DNA of 64,000 nt from an uncultured Candidatus Pelagibacter sp. (GTDB taxonomy: Bacteria > Pseudomonadota > Alphaproteobacteria > Pelagibacterales > Pelagibacteraceae). Positions 51,241-63,038 of the stretch are shown one piece after another. The notes beneath the pieces are model-generated. The model made no database searches and had not been told where the DNA came from. It was given only the letters and a program-made list of their open reading frames with translations. The position numbers and the translations under genes are program-made. Location of the stretch: assembly GCF_943788075.1 (NCBI RefSeq), contig NZ_CALSOW010000005.1:1-64000 (forward strand), in the 5' to 3' direction. Numbering within the stretch: the first letter of the stretch is position 1; every line of letters begins with the position of its first letter.

Positions 51241-51552
51241 TTATCCTTTCAATTTATCTATTTCTTCGACACGGATAGTTCCTGAATTTCGGTAATAAAC
51301 TACAATTATTGCCAATCCGATTGCTGCTTCAGCAGCTGCCACTGTTAAAATAAATAAAGTAAATACCTGCCCAGCAAGATCACCCAAGAAAATTGAAAAA
51401 GCTACTAAATTGATGTTAACTGCAAGCAATATTAACTCTATACTCATTAATATAACGATAATATTTTTTCTATTTAAAAATATACCTATAATTCCAATTG
51501 AAAAAATAACTGCTCCCAATGTTAGATAATGTCCTAAACCAATTTCAGTCAT
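51241..51552 (-). CDS. nuoK: NADH-quinone oxidoreductase subunit K (start likely 51552 within ORF 51241-51579)
   Basis: [49 protein letters not shown]. Confidence 0.94.
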   Translation of the reverse strand: MTEIGLGHYLTLGAVIFSIGIIGIFLNRKNIIVILMSIELILLAVNINLVAFSIFLGDLAGQVFTLFILTVAAAEAAIGLAIIVVYYRNSGTIRVEEIDKLKG

Positions 51553-52177
51553 CAATTTTAACTCCTTTATTGGTTTCAACCTCTAACACTTCAACGCCTT
51601 CAGATCTTTCTCTTGATATCTGTTTTAAATAACTTTGTTTTTTAACCCCTGCTCTTTTTCTAAAAGTCAAAACAATGGCACCAATCATTGCTACCAACAA
51701 AATCATACCACTTAATTGAAACACATGAATATAATCAGTGTATAAAATCTGTCCTAGAGAATGAGTATTACTAACATTAAAAGAATTAACTGAATTGTTT
51801 ATATCAAATAAATCTGGTTTATATTTCCAGCCACCTATGACTATTATTAATTCGAAAAATATAATTGTACTAATAATTAAGCCTACCGGAATATGCCCAG
51901 AGCTTTCTTGAGATGCGAACCATTGGTTTTTTTGTTGTGCAACATTTAACATCATTACAACAAACAAAAACAACACTGCAACCGCACCGACATAAACAAT
52001 TAACATTATCATTCCTAAAAATTCAGCACCTATCATTATAAAAAGACAAGAGATGCTAATAAAATCTAAGATTAGAAAAAAAACAGAATGAACAGTATTT
52101 TTGGAAACGGTAACCATAATTGCAGAAATTACAGCTATAATTGAAAAAGAATAAAAAAATATTGAATGAGCTATCAT
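51545..52177 (-). CDS. nuoJ: NADH-quinone oxidoreductase subunit J
   Basis: [46 protein letters not shown]. Confidence 0.94.
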   Translation of the reverse strand: MIAHSIFFYSFSIIAVISAIMVTVSKNTVHSVFFLILDFISISCLFIMIGAEFLGMIMLIVYVGAVAVLFLFVVMMLNVAQQKNQWFASQESSGHIPVGLIISTIIFFELIIVIGGWKYKPDLFDINNSVNSFNVSNTHSLGQILYTDYIHVFQLSGMILLVAMIGAIVLTFRKRAGVKKQSYLKQISRERSEGVEVLEVETNKGVKIDD

Positions 52178-52182
52178 AGATT

Positions 52183-52668
52183 TTATCTATATGGGTTATC
52201 AACTTTAATATTTGCTGCTAAAACATTTTCCCATCTATCTCCATTATCTAAAAGTTTCTCTTTAGTATAATAAAGTTCTTCTCTAGTTTCGGTAGAAAAT
52301 TCAAAATTTGGGCCTTGAACTATTGCATCCACTGGACAAGCCTCTTCACATAAACCACAATAAATACATTTCATCATATCAATATCGTATCGTGTTGTTT
52401 TTCGACTACCATCTTCTCTTGCAGCAGACTCAATTGTGATTGCTTGTGCGGGACATACTGCTTCACAAAGTTTACAAGCAATACATCTTTCTTCCCCATC
52501 TGGATATCTTCTTAAGGCGTGTTCTCCTCTAAAACGTGGGCTTATTTTGCCTTTTTCAAATGGGTAATTAATTGTTTTTTTTGATTTAAATATCTCTTTG
52601 ATCGCAATAAATAAACCTCCAGCAAAGTCAGTCATAAATATTGTTTTAAAAAATCTTGATAATTTCAT
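52183..52668 (-). CDS. nuoI: NADH-quinone oxidoreductase subunit I
   Basis: Two 4Fe-4S motifs [13 protein letters not shown] and [16 protein letters not shown]. Confidence 0.97.
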   Translation of the reverse strand: MKLSRFFKTIFMTDFAGGLFIAIKEIFKSKKTINYPFEKGKISPRFRGEHALRRYPDGEERCIACKLCEAVCPAQAITIESAAREDGSRKTTRYDIDMMKCIYCGLCEEACPVDAIVQGPNFEFSTETREELYYTKEKLLDNGDRWENVLAANIKVDNPYR

Positions 52669-52670
52669 AA

Positions 52671-53669
52671 TTAATTAGTTGGTAATAGGTTAAAATAAAA
52701 TAAGTAACTAGCAGTTAGCACTACCCAAGTTAAAGATAAAGGTAAAAAGACTTTCCAGCCAAGTCTCATTAGTTGATCATATCTATATCGAGGAACGATA
52801 GCTTTAACCAAAGCAAATAAAATGAATAAAAATAATATTTTTAAAATAAGCCAAATAGCACCTGGAACTAATGTAAATGGATAAATATCTATTGGAGACA
52901 ACCATCCACCTAAAAACAAAATGGCTCCCATTGCACACATTAATAATATGTTTGCGTACTCACCTAACCAAAACATAGCATACATCATTCCTGAATATTC
53001 AGTTTGATAACCAGCAACTAATTCTGCCTCTGCCTCAGGTAAATCAAATGGAGGTCTATTTGTTTCTGCTAAAGATGAAATGAAGAAAATTACAAACATT
53101 GGAAATAATGGAATGACAAACCACATGTTTTGCTGAGCCTCAACTATATCATTTAGATTTAATGACCCCACACAAAGTAAAACATTGATAATAATAACTC
53201 CTATAGAAACCTCATATGAAACCATTTGAGCGGCAGATCTTATAGCACCAAGAAAAGGGTATTTTGAGTTTGACGCCCAACCACCCATAATAATTCCGTA
53301 AACACCTAATGAAGAAACTGCAAACAAATATAAAATACCTACATTTATATCAGCTAAAACCTGTGTTGCGCTAAATGGTATTACAGCCCAAGAAATTAAG
53401 GCTAAAGTCATAGTAACAATTGGGGCTAAAATGAAAATTACTTTATTTGAACTGGAAGGAATAATAATTTCTTTAAATATATATTTTAATGCATCAGCAA
53501 GAGATTGAAGCAAACCAAATGGTCCAACTACATTAGGACCTTGTCTTTTTTGGACAAAAGCCCAAACTCTTCTATCAAGCCAAACTATCAAAGCAACAGA
53601 TACAAGGACTGGGACTAATAAAAATAATATTTTATAAACTTCTTGAAAAACAATATTTACATATTCCAT
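52671..53669 (-). CDS. nuoH: NADH-quinone oxidoreductase subunit H
   Basis: [58 protein letters not shown]. Confidence 0.97.
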   Translation of the reverse strand: MEYVNIVFQEVYKILFLLVPVLVSVALIVWLDRRVWAFVQKRQGPNVVGPFGLLQSLADALKYIFKEIIIPSSSNKVIFILAPIVTMTLALISWAVIPFSATQVLADINVGILYLFAVSSLGVYGIIMGGWASNSKYPFLGAIRSAAQMVSYEVSIGVIIINVLLCVGSLNLNDIVEAQQNMWFVIPLFPMFVIFFISSLAETNRPPFDLPEAEAELVAGYQTEYSGMMYAMFWLGEYANILLMCAMGAILFLGGWLSPIDIYPFTLVPGAIWLILKILFLFILFALVKAIVPRYRYDQLMRLGWKVFLPLSLTWVVLTASYLFYFNLLPTN

Positions 53670-53670
53670 G

Positions 53671-55710
53671 TTAACCTTCAGTACCCGTAGATTTTAAATT
53701 TATTTTTGAATTATTGCATTCAATCATAGTTTTAGAAGATCTAGCTATAACATTAGAAAAATAATAATCTTTAACATTAACTTTCAATAATTCATCTTGA
53801 AATTCATTTTCATCAATTTTATTAGCTTTATCTTCATCGTTAATTTGTTTTTCTTTCTGCAAATTAATATAATTTAGCATGCTGCTTTCTAACTCTTCCT
53901 TATCGTTAAACAATTTTCTATTATTCATAAGTTCAGCAAGTTCATTGATTATCTGCCAATCTTCTTTTGCATCACCTGGAGGATAAGAGGCTTTGTATGC
54001 TTTTTGAATTTTACCCTCTAAATTGGTAAAATATCCGTCTTGTTCTGTGTAAGCAGAACCTGGTAAAATAATATCAGCTATTTCAGCCCCTTTATCTCCA
54101 TGACTGCCTTGATAAATAATAAACTCATCTTTCTTATCAAAATTTAAATTGTCTTGACCCATCAAATATACAATATCAAATTTATGATTTTGCAAATCTT
54201 CTAATAAATCATTACTTTCATTTATTATTCCAAGATCATAGTTTCCTACTGTTGATGCATCACAAGATAAAATATTAAAAGAATTCCATTCTTCACTAAT
54301 TTTTTTATTTTGTGTAAGAAAGTTTTTAATACTATTAAAGAAATATTGAGATGAGCCTAAATTTAATAAGGACTCACCAATTATAATCATAGGGTTATTT
54401 GCATCAATTATTTTTTTAGAAATTTCATGATTACCATCAAAAATATCTTTTAATGTTTTAGTCTTTCCGTCTAAACTTTCATATGGATAAGTTAAATCTC
54501 CCAAATCATTTAGTGAAATAATTTTAGTATTATTATTTAAATAAGATTTTCTTATTCTTGCATTTAAAATTGTTGCTTCGTATCTAGGATTAGTTCCAAT
54601 TAAAAAAATTAAATCAGACTCTTCAATACCATTTATAGTAGAGTTAAATAGGTAATTTTCTCTTTTTCTGATATCTATAAATCGATTATCTGATCTGGAC
54701 TCATAATTTTGTGAGTCTAAAGTTCGATCAAAAAATTCTTTAAAAATATATCCAGTTTCCATATTGGTAAGATCTCCAACAAAACCACATACTTTTTCTT
54801 TAGATGTATTTTCAAATTTAGACTTTATAATTTTATAAACTTCTTCCCATGAAGCTTTTTCAAATTTACCATTATATTTTATAAAAGGTGTATCTAATCT
54901 TTGATTTAGTAAACCGTCACAAGCATATCTTGTCTTATCTGAAATCCATTCTTCATTAATGTCCTCGTTTATAATTGGCAATACTCTTTTTACTTCCCAA
55001 TCATAAGTATCAACTCTTATATTTGAACCAATAGCATCCATAACATCTATGGTCTCTGTCTTTTTTAGTTCCCAAGGTCTTGCTTCAAACACATATGGTT
55101 TTGATGTTAGTGCTCCAACAGGACACAAATCTACTACATTGGCTGATAGCTCTGATTGCATTGATTGTTCTAAATATGTTGTAATTTGCATATCTTCACC
55201 TCTGCCAATAGCTCCAAGCTCTGGCACACCAGCGACTTCGGTTGCAAATCTTACGCAACGAGTACAATGTATACATCTAGTCATTTGAGTTTTAATTAAA
55301 GGACCCATGTTTTTTTCAGGAACTGCTCTTTTATTTTCTTTAAATCTTGATTTATCTACACCGTAAAACATAGATTGATCCTGAAGATCACATTCTCCAC
55401 CTTGATCACAGACTGGACAATCTAACGGATGATTGGCAAGTAAAAATTCCATCACACCTTTCCTTGCTTTTTCAACAAAAGCTGTATTTGTTTTGATATT
55501 CATACCTTCTGCTGCAGGCATTGCACATGAAGCAACTGGTTTAGGAGACTTTTCCATTTCAACTAAACACATTCGACAGTTTCCAGCTATTGAAAGTTTT
55601 TCATGGTAACAAAATCTTGGAATTTCAACTCCAGCTTTTTCACATGCTTGAAGAACAGTCAAACCTTCTTCAACTTCTATATCAATGTTATTTACTTTTA
55701 ATTTAAGCAT
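53671..55710 (-). CDS. nuoG: NADH-quinone oxidoreductase subunit G
   Basis: [62 protein letters not shown]. Confidence 0.96.
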   Translation of the reverse strand: MLKLKVNNIDIEVEEGLTVLQACEKAGVEIPRFCYHEKLSIAGNCRMCLVEMEKSPKPVASCAMPAAEGMNIKTNTAFVEKARKGVMEFLLANHPLDCPVCDQGGECDLQDQSMFYGVDKSRFKENKRAVPEKNMGPLIKTQMTRCIHCTRCVRFATEVAGVPELGAIGRGEDMQITTYLEQSMQSELSANVVDLCPVGALTSKPYVFEARPWELKKTETIDVMDAIGSNIRVDTYDWEVKRVLPIINEDINEEWISDKTRYACDGLLNQRLDTPFIKYNGKFEKASWEEVYKIIKSKFENTSKEKVCGFVGDLTNMETGYIFKEFFDRTLDSQNYESRSDNRFIDIRKRENYLFNSTINGIEESDLIFLIGTNPRYEATILNARIRKSYLNNNTKIISLNDLGDLTYPYESLDGKTKTLKDIFDGNHEISKKIIDANNPMIIIGESLLNLGSSQYFFNSIKNFLTQNKKISEEWNSFNILSCDASTVGNYDLGIINESNDLLEDLQNHKFDIVYLMGQDNLNFDKKDEFIIYQGSHGDKGAEIADIILPGSAYTEQDGYFTNLEGKIQKAYKASYPPGDAKEDWQIINELAELMNNRKLFNDKEELESSMLNYINLQKEKQINDEDKANKIDENEFQDELLKVNVKDYYFSNVIARSSKTMIECNNSKINLKSTGTEG

Positions 55711-57034
55711 TTTTTTTATCTAACAAATGTTGGTCTACTAAATAAGGAATTGTATTTTTTTTCTCTACTATAAGATCTAAATTGTTTCTTTCCTCTATCT
55801 CTTTTTTAAAATGTCTTAAAAGACCTTGCACTGGCCATGAAGAACCTTCTCCAAACGCACATATTGTGTGACCTGCGATTTGATTTGTTACATCACCTAG
55901 CATATCAACTTCGTCTTTTGTTGCTTCACCTTTTGCCATACGTTCTAACATTCTCCACATCCATCCAGATCCCTCTCTACAAGGAGTACACTGACCGCAA
56001 CTTTCATGTTTGTAGAACCTAGCAATTCTTGCCATACATTTAATAATGTCTTGATCTTTATTTATCACAACTATACCAGCGGTACCTAGTCCACTTTTTT
56101 CAGCCATCAAAGAATCAAAATCCATAGTTAATGTTTCACATTTTTCTTTAGGAATAAGCGGCATTGACGATCCACCTGGAATTACAGCTTGCAGATTGTC
56201 CCAACCTCCAATTACCCCACCAGCATGAACTTCTATTAATTCTTTTAATGGTATATTCATTTCTTCTTCAACATTACATGGATTATTTACATTTCCTGAA
56301 ATACAAAAAATTTTAGTACCTGTGTTTTTTTCTCTTCCTAAAGAAGCAAACCACTCTCCACCACGTCTTAAAATGGTAGGCACAACTGCTATAGTTTCAA
56401 CATTATTAATAATTGTTGGGCACCCATAAAGACCAATTAAAGCTGGAAATGGAGGTTTTAATCTTGGTTGACCTTTTTTTCCTTCTATACTTTCAAGTAA
56501 AGCTGTTTCTTCACCACAAATATAAGCTCCAGCTCCATAGTGAATATAAATATCTAAATCCCATCCTGTGCCAGCAGCATTTTTACCAATTAACTTTTTT
56601 TCGTAAGCTTCATCTATCGCAGCTTGCAGTTTTTGACCATCAACAAAATACTCACCTCTAATATAAATATAACAAACATGAGCTTGAACAGCATATGAAG
56701 CTATTAAACAGCCCTCTATTAATTTATGAGGTTCAAATCTTAAGATATCTCTATCTTTACATGTGCCTGGTTCAGATTCATCACCATTAATCACTAAATA
56801 ATGAGGTCTCGATCCAACTTCTTTAGGTGCAAAAGACCATTTTAAACCTGTTGGAAATCCAGCACCACCTCTTCCTCTTAATTGAGAAGTTTTCATCTCA
56901 TTAATTATCCAATCTCTTCCTTTGTCAGTTAAATCTTTAGTATTAACCCAATCACCTCTTTTTTGAGATGAAGAAACATCTGAACCCAAATCATTGTAAA
57001 GGTTTTGAAAAATTCTATCTTTATCTTTAAGCAT
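55703..57034 (-). CDS. nuoF: NADH-quinone oxidoreductase subunit F
   Basis: [52 protein letters not shown]. Confidence 0.97.
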   Translation of the reverse strand: MLKDKDRIFQNLYNDLGSDVSSSQKRGDWVNTKDLTDKGRDWIINEMKTSQLRGRGGAGFPTGLKWSFAPKEVGSRPHYLVINGDESEPGTCKDRDILRFEPHKLIEGCLIASYAVQAHVCYIYIRGEYFVDGQKLQAAIDEAYEKKLIGKNAAGTGWDLDIYIHYGAGAYICGEETALLESIEGKKGQPRLKPPFPALIGLYGCPTIINNVETIAVVPTILRRGGEWFASLGREKNTGTKIFCISGNVNNPCNVEEEMNIPLKELIEVHAGGVIGGWDNLQAVIPGGSSMPLIPKEKCETLTMDFDSLMAEKSGLGTAGIVVINKDQDIIKCMARIARFYKHESCGQCTPCREGSGWMWRMLERMAKGEATKDEVDMLGDVTNQIAGHTICAFGEGSSWPVQGLLRHFKKEIEERNNLDLIVEKKNTIPYLVDQHLLDKKNA

Positions 57035-57635
57035 TCTTTAAATCCATTAATGTTTTTCTGTTGTTTTCAGGTTGATTACTCACACGACCTCTGTAAGAAC
57101 CTGGTTTTGGTGTTTCACCATTTAAAATTTTCTCTAAAATCTCTAATGTTTTTTCTTTATCAAGATCTTCATAATAGTCATCATTAATTTGCATCATCGG
57201 AGCGTTTACACAAGCTCCTAAACATTCTACTTCCATCCAAGAACAGCTCTTGTCATTTGATAACTCCGATTCATTTTCAGAAATTTTTTCTTTACAGGCT
57301 TCAACAAGTTTATTAGCTCCCCTGATCATGCATGGGGTAGTTGTGCAAACTTGGACAAAAAAATTTCCTACAGGAGATAAATTGTACATCGTGTAAAATG
57401 TAGCTACTTCATAAACTTTGATGTATGGCATATCTAAAAATTTAGCTATATACTTCATGGCTACTAGAGGTATCCAATTATCGTTTTGTTTTTGGGCAAT
57501 ATAAAGTAAAGCCATAACAGCGCTTTGCTGTTTACCTTTGGGATATTTTGAAACTATAGCATTTGCAGCTTCTAGAGATGACGAATTAAACTCAAATGTT
57601 TCTGGCTGTTCTTTTGCAGGTCTTCTTAAACTCAT
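57027..57635 (-). CDS. nuoE: NADH-quinone oxidoreductase subunit E
   Basis: [48 protein letters not shown]. Confidence 0.96.
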   Translation of the reverse strand: MSLRRPAKEQPETFEFNSSSLEAANAIVSKYPKGKQQSAVMALLYIAQKQNDNWIPLVAMKYIAKFLDMPYIKVYEVATFYTMYNLSPVGNFFVQVCTTTPCMIRGANKLVEACKEKISENESELSNDKSCSWMEVECLGACVNAPMMQINDDYYEDLDKEKTLEILEKILNGETPKPGSYRGRVSNQPENNRKTLMDLKNA

Positions 57636-58807
57636 CTATCCACCTCTCCAAATACGATATCCAAAGACCCTAAAACTGCAGGAACATCAGCTAACATATG
57701 ACCTTTAATCAAATAATCCATTGATTGAAGATGAGAAAAACCTGGCGCTCTAATCTTACACTTATAGGGTTTGCTTGATCCATCTGAAATCAAATAAACT
57801 CCAAATTCACCTTTGGGAGCTTCTACAGCTGTATAAATTTCGTCTCTTGGAACTCTGTATCCCTCAGTGAAAAGTTTAAAATGATGAATCAAGGCCTCCA
57901 TTGATTGTTTAATTTCTTTTTTTGATGGTGGACTTATTTTTCCATCTAATGATTTGATTGGTCCTTTTTCCATTTTTGCTAAACATTGTTTTATAATAGA
58001 AACACTTTCCTTCATTTCCTCAATTCTACATAAATATCGATCGTAACAATCACCGTTTTTTCCAACAGGTATTTTAAAATCTAGTTGATCATAACACTCA
58101 TAAGGTTGAGATTTTCTTAAATCCCAAGGTACTCCAGATCCTCTAACCATCACTCCTGAAAAAGAATAATCTAGCGCATCCTCTTTAGTTACGATTCCAA
58201 TATCAACATTTCTCTGCTTAAAGATTCTATTATCGGTTAACAAACTTTCAAGATCATCTATAATTTTTGGAAATGTTTGGCAAAATTTTGAGATATCACC
58301 TTCTAATCCATGAGGTAGATCTTGATGAACACCACCAGCTCTAAAATAATTTGCATGTAGTCTTGAACCAGAGGCTCTTTCATAAAAAGTCATTAGCGTT
58401 TCTCTTTCTTCAAACCCCCACAATGATGGCGTTAATGCACCGACATCAAGTGCTTGGGTGGTAACATTTAAAATATGACTTAGAATTCTTCCTATTTCAC
58501 AAAAAATTACTCTTATATATTGTGCTCTAATTGGTACATCAATATCTAATATTTTTTCAATAGCTAAAGCAAATGCATGCTCTTGGTTCATGGGTGCAAC
58601 ATAATCTAGTCGATCAAAATAAGGTACGGCTTGCATATAAGTTTTGTTTTCAATTAACTTTTCAGTTCCTCTATGAAGCAAACCTATATGTGGGTCAGCT
58701 TTTTCAACAACTTCTCCATCAAGTTCTAAAATCAGTCTTAAAACTCCGTGAGCAGCTGGATGCTGAGGTCCAAAATTTAAATTTAAATTTTTAATTTTTT
58801 TTGTCAT
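57632..58807 (-). CDS. nuoD: NADH-quinone oxidoreductase subunit D
   Basis: [41 protein letters not shown]. Confidence 0.97.
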   Translation of the reverse strand: MTKKIKNLNLNFGPQHPAAHGVLRLILELDGEVVEKADPHIGLLHRGTEKLIENKTYMQAVPYFDRLDYVAPMNQEHAFALAIEKILDIDVPIRAQYIRVIFCEIGRILSHILNVTTQALDVGALTPSLWGFEERETLMTFYERASGSRLHANYFRAGGVHQDLPHGLEGDISKFCQTFPKIIDDLESLLTDNRIFKQRNVDIGIVTKEDALDYSFSGVMVRGSGVPWDLRKSQPYECYDQLDFKIPVGKNGDCYDRYLCRIEEMKESVSIIKQCLAKMEKGPIKSLDGKISPPSKKEIKQSMEALIHHFKLFTEGYRVPRDEIYTAVEAPKGEFGVYLISDGSSKPYKCKIRAPGFSHLQSMDYLIKGHMLADVPAVLGSLDIVFGEVDR

Positions 58808-59396
58808 TATTATCTATTTCTTCTTTAATATATTTTGTTCCTTCCCAAGGACTTTCATAGTCAAAGTTTCTGTAATTTTGCTCTAATTTGACTGGCTCAC
58901 TAATAACTTTTTTCTGATCCTCGCTATATCTGACCTCACTATGTCCGGTTAAAGGGAAATCTTTTCTTAAGGGATGGCCTTCAAATCCATAGTCTGTTAA
59001 TATTCTTCTAAGGTCTGGGTGGTCTTTAAATGATACCCCGTACATATCAAAAACTTCTCTTTCCATCCAATTTGCAGCAGGAAAAATGCTTGTTAATGAT
59101 GGAATAACTTCGTTTTCATTTATTAAATATGTTAAAATAATTCTTTGATTAAATTCATGACTTAAAAATAGATAAACGATTTTAAATCTCTGTGTATTCT
59201 CTGGATAATCAACAGCAGTGATATCAATTAGTTGTCTAAATTTAGTTTCCTGATTTGTTTTTAAAAAAAGAGTTACATCGATCAAATCATCTTTATCAAT
59301 TTCAATATATAGTTGATTATGTTTAATTTCAGTAGCATTGATTTTAGTTGTCAATTCTGAATTTATTTTTTTTTCTAAATCTTCTAAACTCTTCAT
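58791..59396 (-). CDS. nuoC: NADH-quinone oxidoreductase subunit C
   Basis: [43 protein letters not shown]. Confidence 0.97.
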   Translation of the reverse strand: MKSLEDLEKKINSELTTKINATEIKHNQLYIEIDKDDLIDVTLFLKTNQETKFRQLIDITAVDYPENTQRFKIVYLFLSHEFNQRIILTYLINENEVIPSLTSIFPAANWMEREVFDMYGVSFKDHPDLRRILTDYGFEGHPLRKDFPLTGHSEVRYSEDQKKVISEPVKLEQNYRNFDYESPWEGTKYIKEEIDNNDKKN

Positions 59397-59398
59397 AT

Positions 59399-59914
59399 CT
59401 ACCTAATAAATGAACCTTTGTTTCTAATTTTTTTTTGTAATTGAAGTATACCGTACAACAAAGCCTCTGCTGAAGGTGGACATCCTGGTACATAAACATC
59501 AACTGGAACAATTCGGTCACATCCTCTAACGACTGAGTATGAATAATGATAGTAGCCTCCTCCATTTGCACAACTGCCCATTGATATTACATATCTCGGT
59601 TCAGGCATTTGATCGTAAACTTTTCTTAAAGCTGGCGCCATTTTATTTGTAAGAGTGCCAGCAACAATCATGACATCAGATTGTCTTGGCGATCCTCTTG
59701 GTGCAGCACCAAATCTCTCTAAATCATATCTTGGCATAGCAGTTTGCATCATCTCAACGGCACAACAGGCAAGACCAAAAGTCATCCAGTGTAACGAGCC
59801 TGATCTAGACCAATTAATTAAATTATCTAATGAAGTTGTTATAAAGCCATTTTCACTAAAATCTTTAGCGAGCTGTTTGAATTCATTTGGTACTTGATCT
59901 ATTTTATTATTCAT
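59399..59914 (-). CDS. nuoB: NADH-quinone oxidoreductase subunit B
   Basis: [58 protein letters not shown]. Confidence 0.97.
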   Translation of the reverse strand: MNNKIDQVPNEFKQLAKDFSENGFITTSLDNLINWSRSGSLHWMTFGLACCAVEMMQTAMPRYDLERFGAAPRGSPRQSDVMIVAGTLTNKMAPALRKVYDQMPEPRYVISMGSCANGGGYYHYSYSVVRGCDRIVPVDVYVPGCPPSAEALLYGILQLQKKIRNKGSFIR

Positions 59915-59927
59915 TGTGGTAAATTTT

Positions 59928-60296
59928 TTATTCCCAATCTAAAGCGCCTTTTTTCCATTCATATATAAAACCAATTGTTAAAATGAATAAAAAAATCATC
60001 ATTGAAGAAAATCCTAATAAACCAATACTGCCAAGAGAGATTGCCCAAGGGAATAGAAATGCAATTTCTAAATCAAAAATGATAAATAAAATAGCTACTA
60101 AATAAAATCTAACATCGAATTCCATTCTAGAGTCTTCAAAAGGTTCGAATCCACACTCATAAGCAGATAATTTTTCTGGATCTGGATTTTTTGGTGAGAG
60201 TATAAAATTTATAATCACAAAAGCACAACTAAGTCCTAACGCTATAATTAAAAATAGAATAATTGGTAAGTAATCTTTTAAAAATTCAGATAACAT
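59928..60296 (-). CDS. nuoA: NADH-quinone oxidoreductase subunit A
   Basis: [43 protein letters not shown]. Confidence 0.96.
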   Translation of the reverse strand: MLSEFLKDYLPIILFLIIALGLSCAFVIINFILSPKNPDPEKLSAYECGFEPFEDSRMEFDVRFYLVAILFIIFDLEIAFLFPWAISLGSIGLLGFSSMMIFLFILTIGFIYEWKKGALDWE

Positions 60297-60382
60297 GGTG
60301 ATCTATATACCAGTTTTTATCCTTTGTTGAAGAGCTGTTACGTCACATTTTAATTGATATTCACAGAGAAAATCATGAAAAG

Positions 60383-60459
60383 TGGCGGGAGTGAAGGGAC
60401 TCGAACCCTCGACCTATCGCGTGACAGGCGATCGCTCTAACCAACTGAGCTACACCCCC
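60383..60459 (-). tRNA. tRNA-Asp (anticodon GTC)
   Basis: Minus strand GGGGGTGTAGCTCAGTTGGTTAGAGCGATCGCCTGTCACGCGATAGGTCGAGGGTTCGAGTCCCTTCACTCCCGCCA; loop CTGTCAC; encoded CCA. Confidence 0.96.
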
Positions 60460-60472
60460 ACTTTTAATATTT

Positions 60473-60548
60473 TGGTGGGTAGTAAAGGACTCGAACCTTT
60501 GACCCCCTCGGTGTAAACGAGATGCTCTACCAACTGAGCTAACCACCC
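60473..60548 (-). tRNA. tRNA-Val (anticodon TAC)
   Basis: Minus strand GGGTGGTTAGCTCAGTTGGTAGAGCATCTCGTTTACACCGAGGGGGTCAAAGGTTCGAGTCCTTTACTACCCACCA; loop TTTACAC; encoded CCA. Confidence 0.96.
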
Positions 60549-60599
60549 ACAAAATAAGGCTACTTATTACATCAACAGTTTAATAAAGTAAATTAATTA

Positions 60600-62978
60600 T
60601 TATTGAATACTAGCTTGAGATTTATCGTCTTTTTTAGATATATCGACTTCAACCCACTCAGTTCTTTTAAGTTCTTTTGTTAAAGCTACTTTTAAAACTT
60701 GATCAGCATATTCAACTGGTGTTATTTTGATATCATCAATAATTTTCTTTGGCATATCAACTAAATCTTTTTCATTTTCTTTTGGTATTAATACTTCTTT
60801 AATACCAGCTCTATGAGCTGCTAAAAGTTTTTCTTTTAAACCTCCAATTGGCAACACTTGTCCAGTTAAAGTAACTTCACCAGTCATTGCAACATCTCTT
60901 CTAACAGGAATTCCAGTTATTGATGAAACAATAGAAGTTACCATACCAATTCCTGCTGATGGACCATCTTTAGGAGTTGCACCTTCTGGTACGTGGATGT
61001 GAAAATCTTTTTTTTCAAATAAAGGAGGAATTATTCCATATTCTAAACATTTTGATCTTACGAAAGACTTTGCAGCTTTAACCGACTCTTGCATCACATC
61101 TCCAAGTTTACCCGTAATTTGCATTCTACCCTTACCTGGCATTGTCACGGTCTCGATCTTTAAAATTTCCCCACCATACTCTGTCCATGCTAGTCCTGTT
61201 ACAATTCCGACTTTATTTTCAGATTCTAGTTCACCGAATTTAAATTTAGCTATACCAAGAAAATCAGATAAATTTTTATTATTTATGTTCACTTCTTTCT
61301 CTTCACCAGCAACTATTTTTTTAACAACTTTTCTTGCTAATTTTGAAATTTCTCTTTCTAAATTTCTAACTCCAGATTCTTTTGTATAGCCTCTAATAAC
61401 TTCTTTAATAATGTCGTTCTCCAATTTCATCTCTTTATCTTTTACACCATTATCTTTAATTTGTTTTGGTAAAAGATATTTGTTTGCGATACTAATTTTT
61501 TCATCCTCTGTGTAACCAGCTAATCTTATTACTTCCATTCTATCCAAAAGTGGTGGAAGAATATTTAGTGTATTTGCAGTCGTTACAAACATTACATCAG
61601 ACAAGTCATAATCAACTTCTAAATAATGATCATTAAAAGTTGTATTCTGTTCAGGATCTAAAGCTTCTAATAAAGCAGATGACGGGTCACCTCTATAATC
61701 GTTTCCAATTTTATCAATTTCATCTAATAATATAAGTGGATTTTTTGTTCCAGCTTTTTTCATCATTTGAATGATTTTTCCAGGTAAAGATCCAATGTAA
61801 GTTCTTCTATGACCTCTAATCTCAGCCTCATCTCTCATACCACCAACGGACATTCTTACAAATTCTCTATTAGTTGCTTTAGCTATAGATTTTCCCAAAG
61901 AAGTTTTACCCACTCCAGGAGGTCCAACTAAACACAAAATTGGTCCTTTAATTTTTTCCATTCTTTTTTGAACTGCAAGAAATTCTATTATTCTTTCCTT
62001 AACTTTTTCGAGACCAAAATGATCTTTATCTAAAATATTTAAAGCTTTTGTAAGATCAATATCAACTTCACTTTTTTTGTGCCAAGGAAGTTCTGTCATC
62101 CAATCTAAATAATTTCTGACAACTGTTGCTTCAGCGGACATTGGGCTCATATTTTTTAATTTTTTTAACTCCTGAAGGCATTTCTTTTCAACTTCTTTAG
62201 GCATTTTAGCTTTGGTGATGGCTTTATTAAGACTAGTCGTTTCATCTTTACCATCTTCAATTTCACCTAATTCTTTTTGAATAGCTTTTAACTGTTCATT
62301 TAAATAGTATTCTCTTTGAGTTTTCTCCATCTGTGTTTTAACTCTGCCTCTAATTCTCTTTTCAACACCTATAATACTTGTTTCGTTTTCCATTATCTTA
62401 ATAATGGCGTTTAATCTTTTCTTCACATCAACTGTTTCAAAGATTTGTTGTTTCTCTGAAATAGTTGCATTGATATGCGATGCAATATTATCTGCAATTT
62501 GTGATGGATCTTTAAGCTGTTTAATAGTGTTAATAGTTTCACTTGAAACTTTTTTGTTAATAGAGGTTAATTTTTCTAGTCGTCTTAAAGCAGTAGCTGC
62601 AAGTGGGTATAAGTCCTCATCTTTAGCAACAATATCATTATAATGAGCATATTCACATGTTATGAATTTATCATTATCTTTAAAATCTAATATTTTTACT
62701 CTTTTAATACCCTCAACTAAAACTTTAACAGTTCCATCAGGTAGTTTTAAAAGCTGAAGAATACTTCCTTCACATCCATACATAAATATGTCTGTTTTTT
62801 TTGGATCATCAATTTCTGAATTTTTTTGTGTTACTAGTATTATCTTTTTATCTTTCTTCATTACCTCGTTTAATGCTGAAATCGATTTATCTCTTCCTAC
62901 AAATAGAGGGATAACCATACTTGGAAACACAACTATGTCTCTTAACGGTAATAATGGTGAAGTGATTTTAACGTCCAT
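60600..62978 (-). CDS. lon: ATP-dependent protease La (Lon)
   Basis: LVGPPGVGKTSLGKSIAKATNREFVRMSVGGMRDEAEIRGHRRTYIGSLPGK; catalytic GPSAGIGM. Confidence 0.98.
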   Translation of the reverse strand: MDVKITSPLLPLRDIVVFPSMVIPLFVGRDKSISALNEVMKKDKKIILVTQKNSEIDDPKKTDIFMYGCEGSILQLLKLPDGTVKVLVEGIKRVKILDFKDNDKFITCEYAHYNDIVAKDEDLYPLAATALRRLEKLTSINKKVSSETINTIKQLKDPSQIADNIASHINATISEKQQIFETVDVKKRLNAIIKIMENETSIIGVEKRIRGRVKTQMEKTQREYYLNEQLKAIQKELGEIEDGKDETTSLNKAITKAKMPKEVEKKCLQELKKLKNMSPMSAEATVVRNYLDWMTELPWHKKSEVDIDLTKALNILDKDHFGLEKVKERIIEFLAVQKRMEKIKGPILCLVGPPGVGKTSLGKSIAKATNREFVRMSVGGMRDEAEIRGHRRTYIGSLPGKIIQMMKKAGTKNPLILLDEIDKIGNDYRGDPSSALLEALDPEQNTTFNDHYLEVDYDLSDVMFVTTANTLNILPPLLDRMEVIRLAGYTEDEKISIANKYLLPKQIKDNGVKDKEMKLENDIIKEVIRGYTKESGVRNLEREISKLARKVVKKIVAGEEKEVNINNKNLSDFLGIAKFKFGELESENKVGIVTGLAWTEYGGEILKIETVTMPGKGRMQITGKLGDVMQESVKAAKSFVRSKCLEYGIIPPLFEKKDFHIHVPEGATPKDGPSAGIGMVTSIVSSITGIPVRRDVAMTGEVTLTGQVLPIGGLKEKLLAAHRAGIKEVLIPKENEKDLVDMPKKIIDDIKITPVEYADQVLKVALTKELKRTEWVEVDISKKDDKSQASIQ

Positions 62979-63038
62979 GACTATAATATGGATATTATAT
63001 TTTATATTGCAATAGGTTTTTGTTAGTTATTAAGGATA

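Noticed and set aside
60383-60548. tRNA pair as possible integration site for a mobile element
   Set aside because: Both tRNAs are intact, flanked by conserved nuo and lon genes, with no integrase or direct repeats of the tRNA 3' end nearby.
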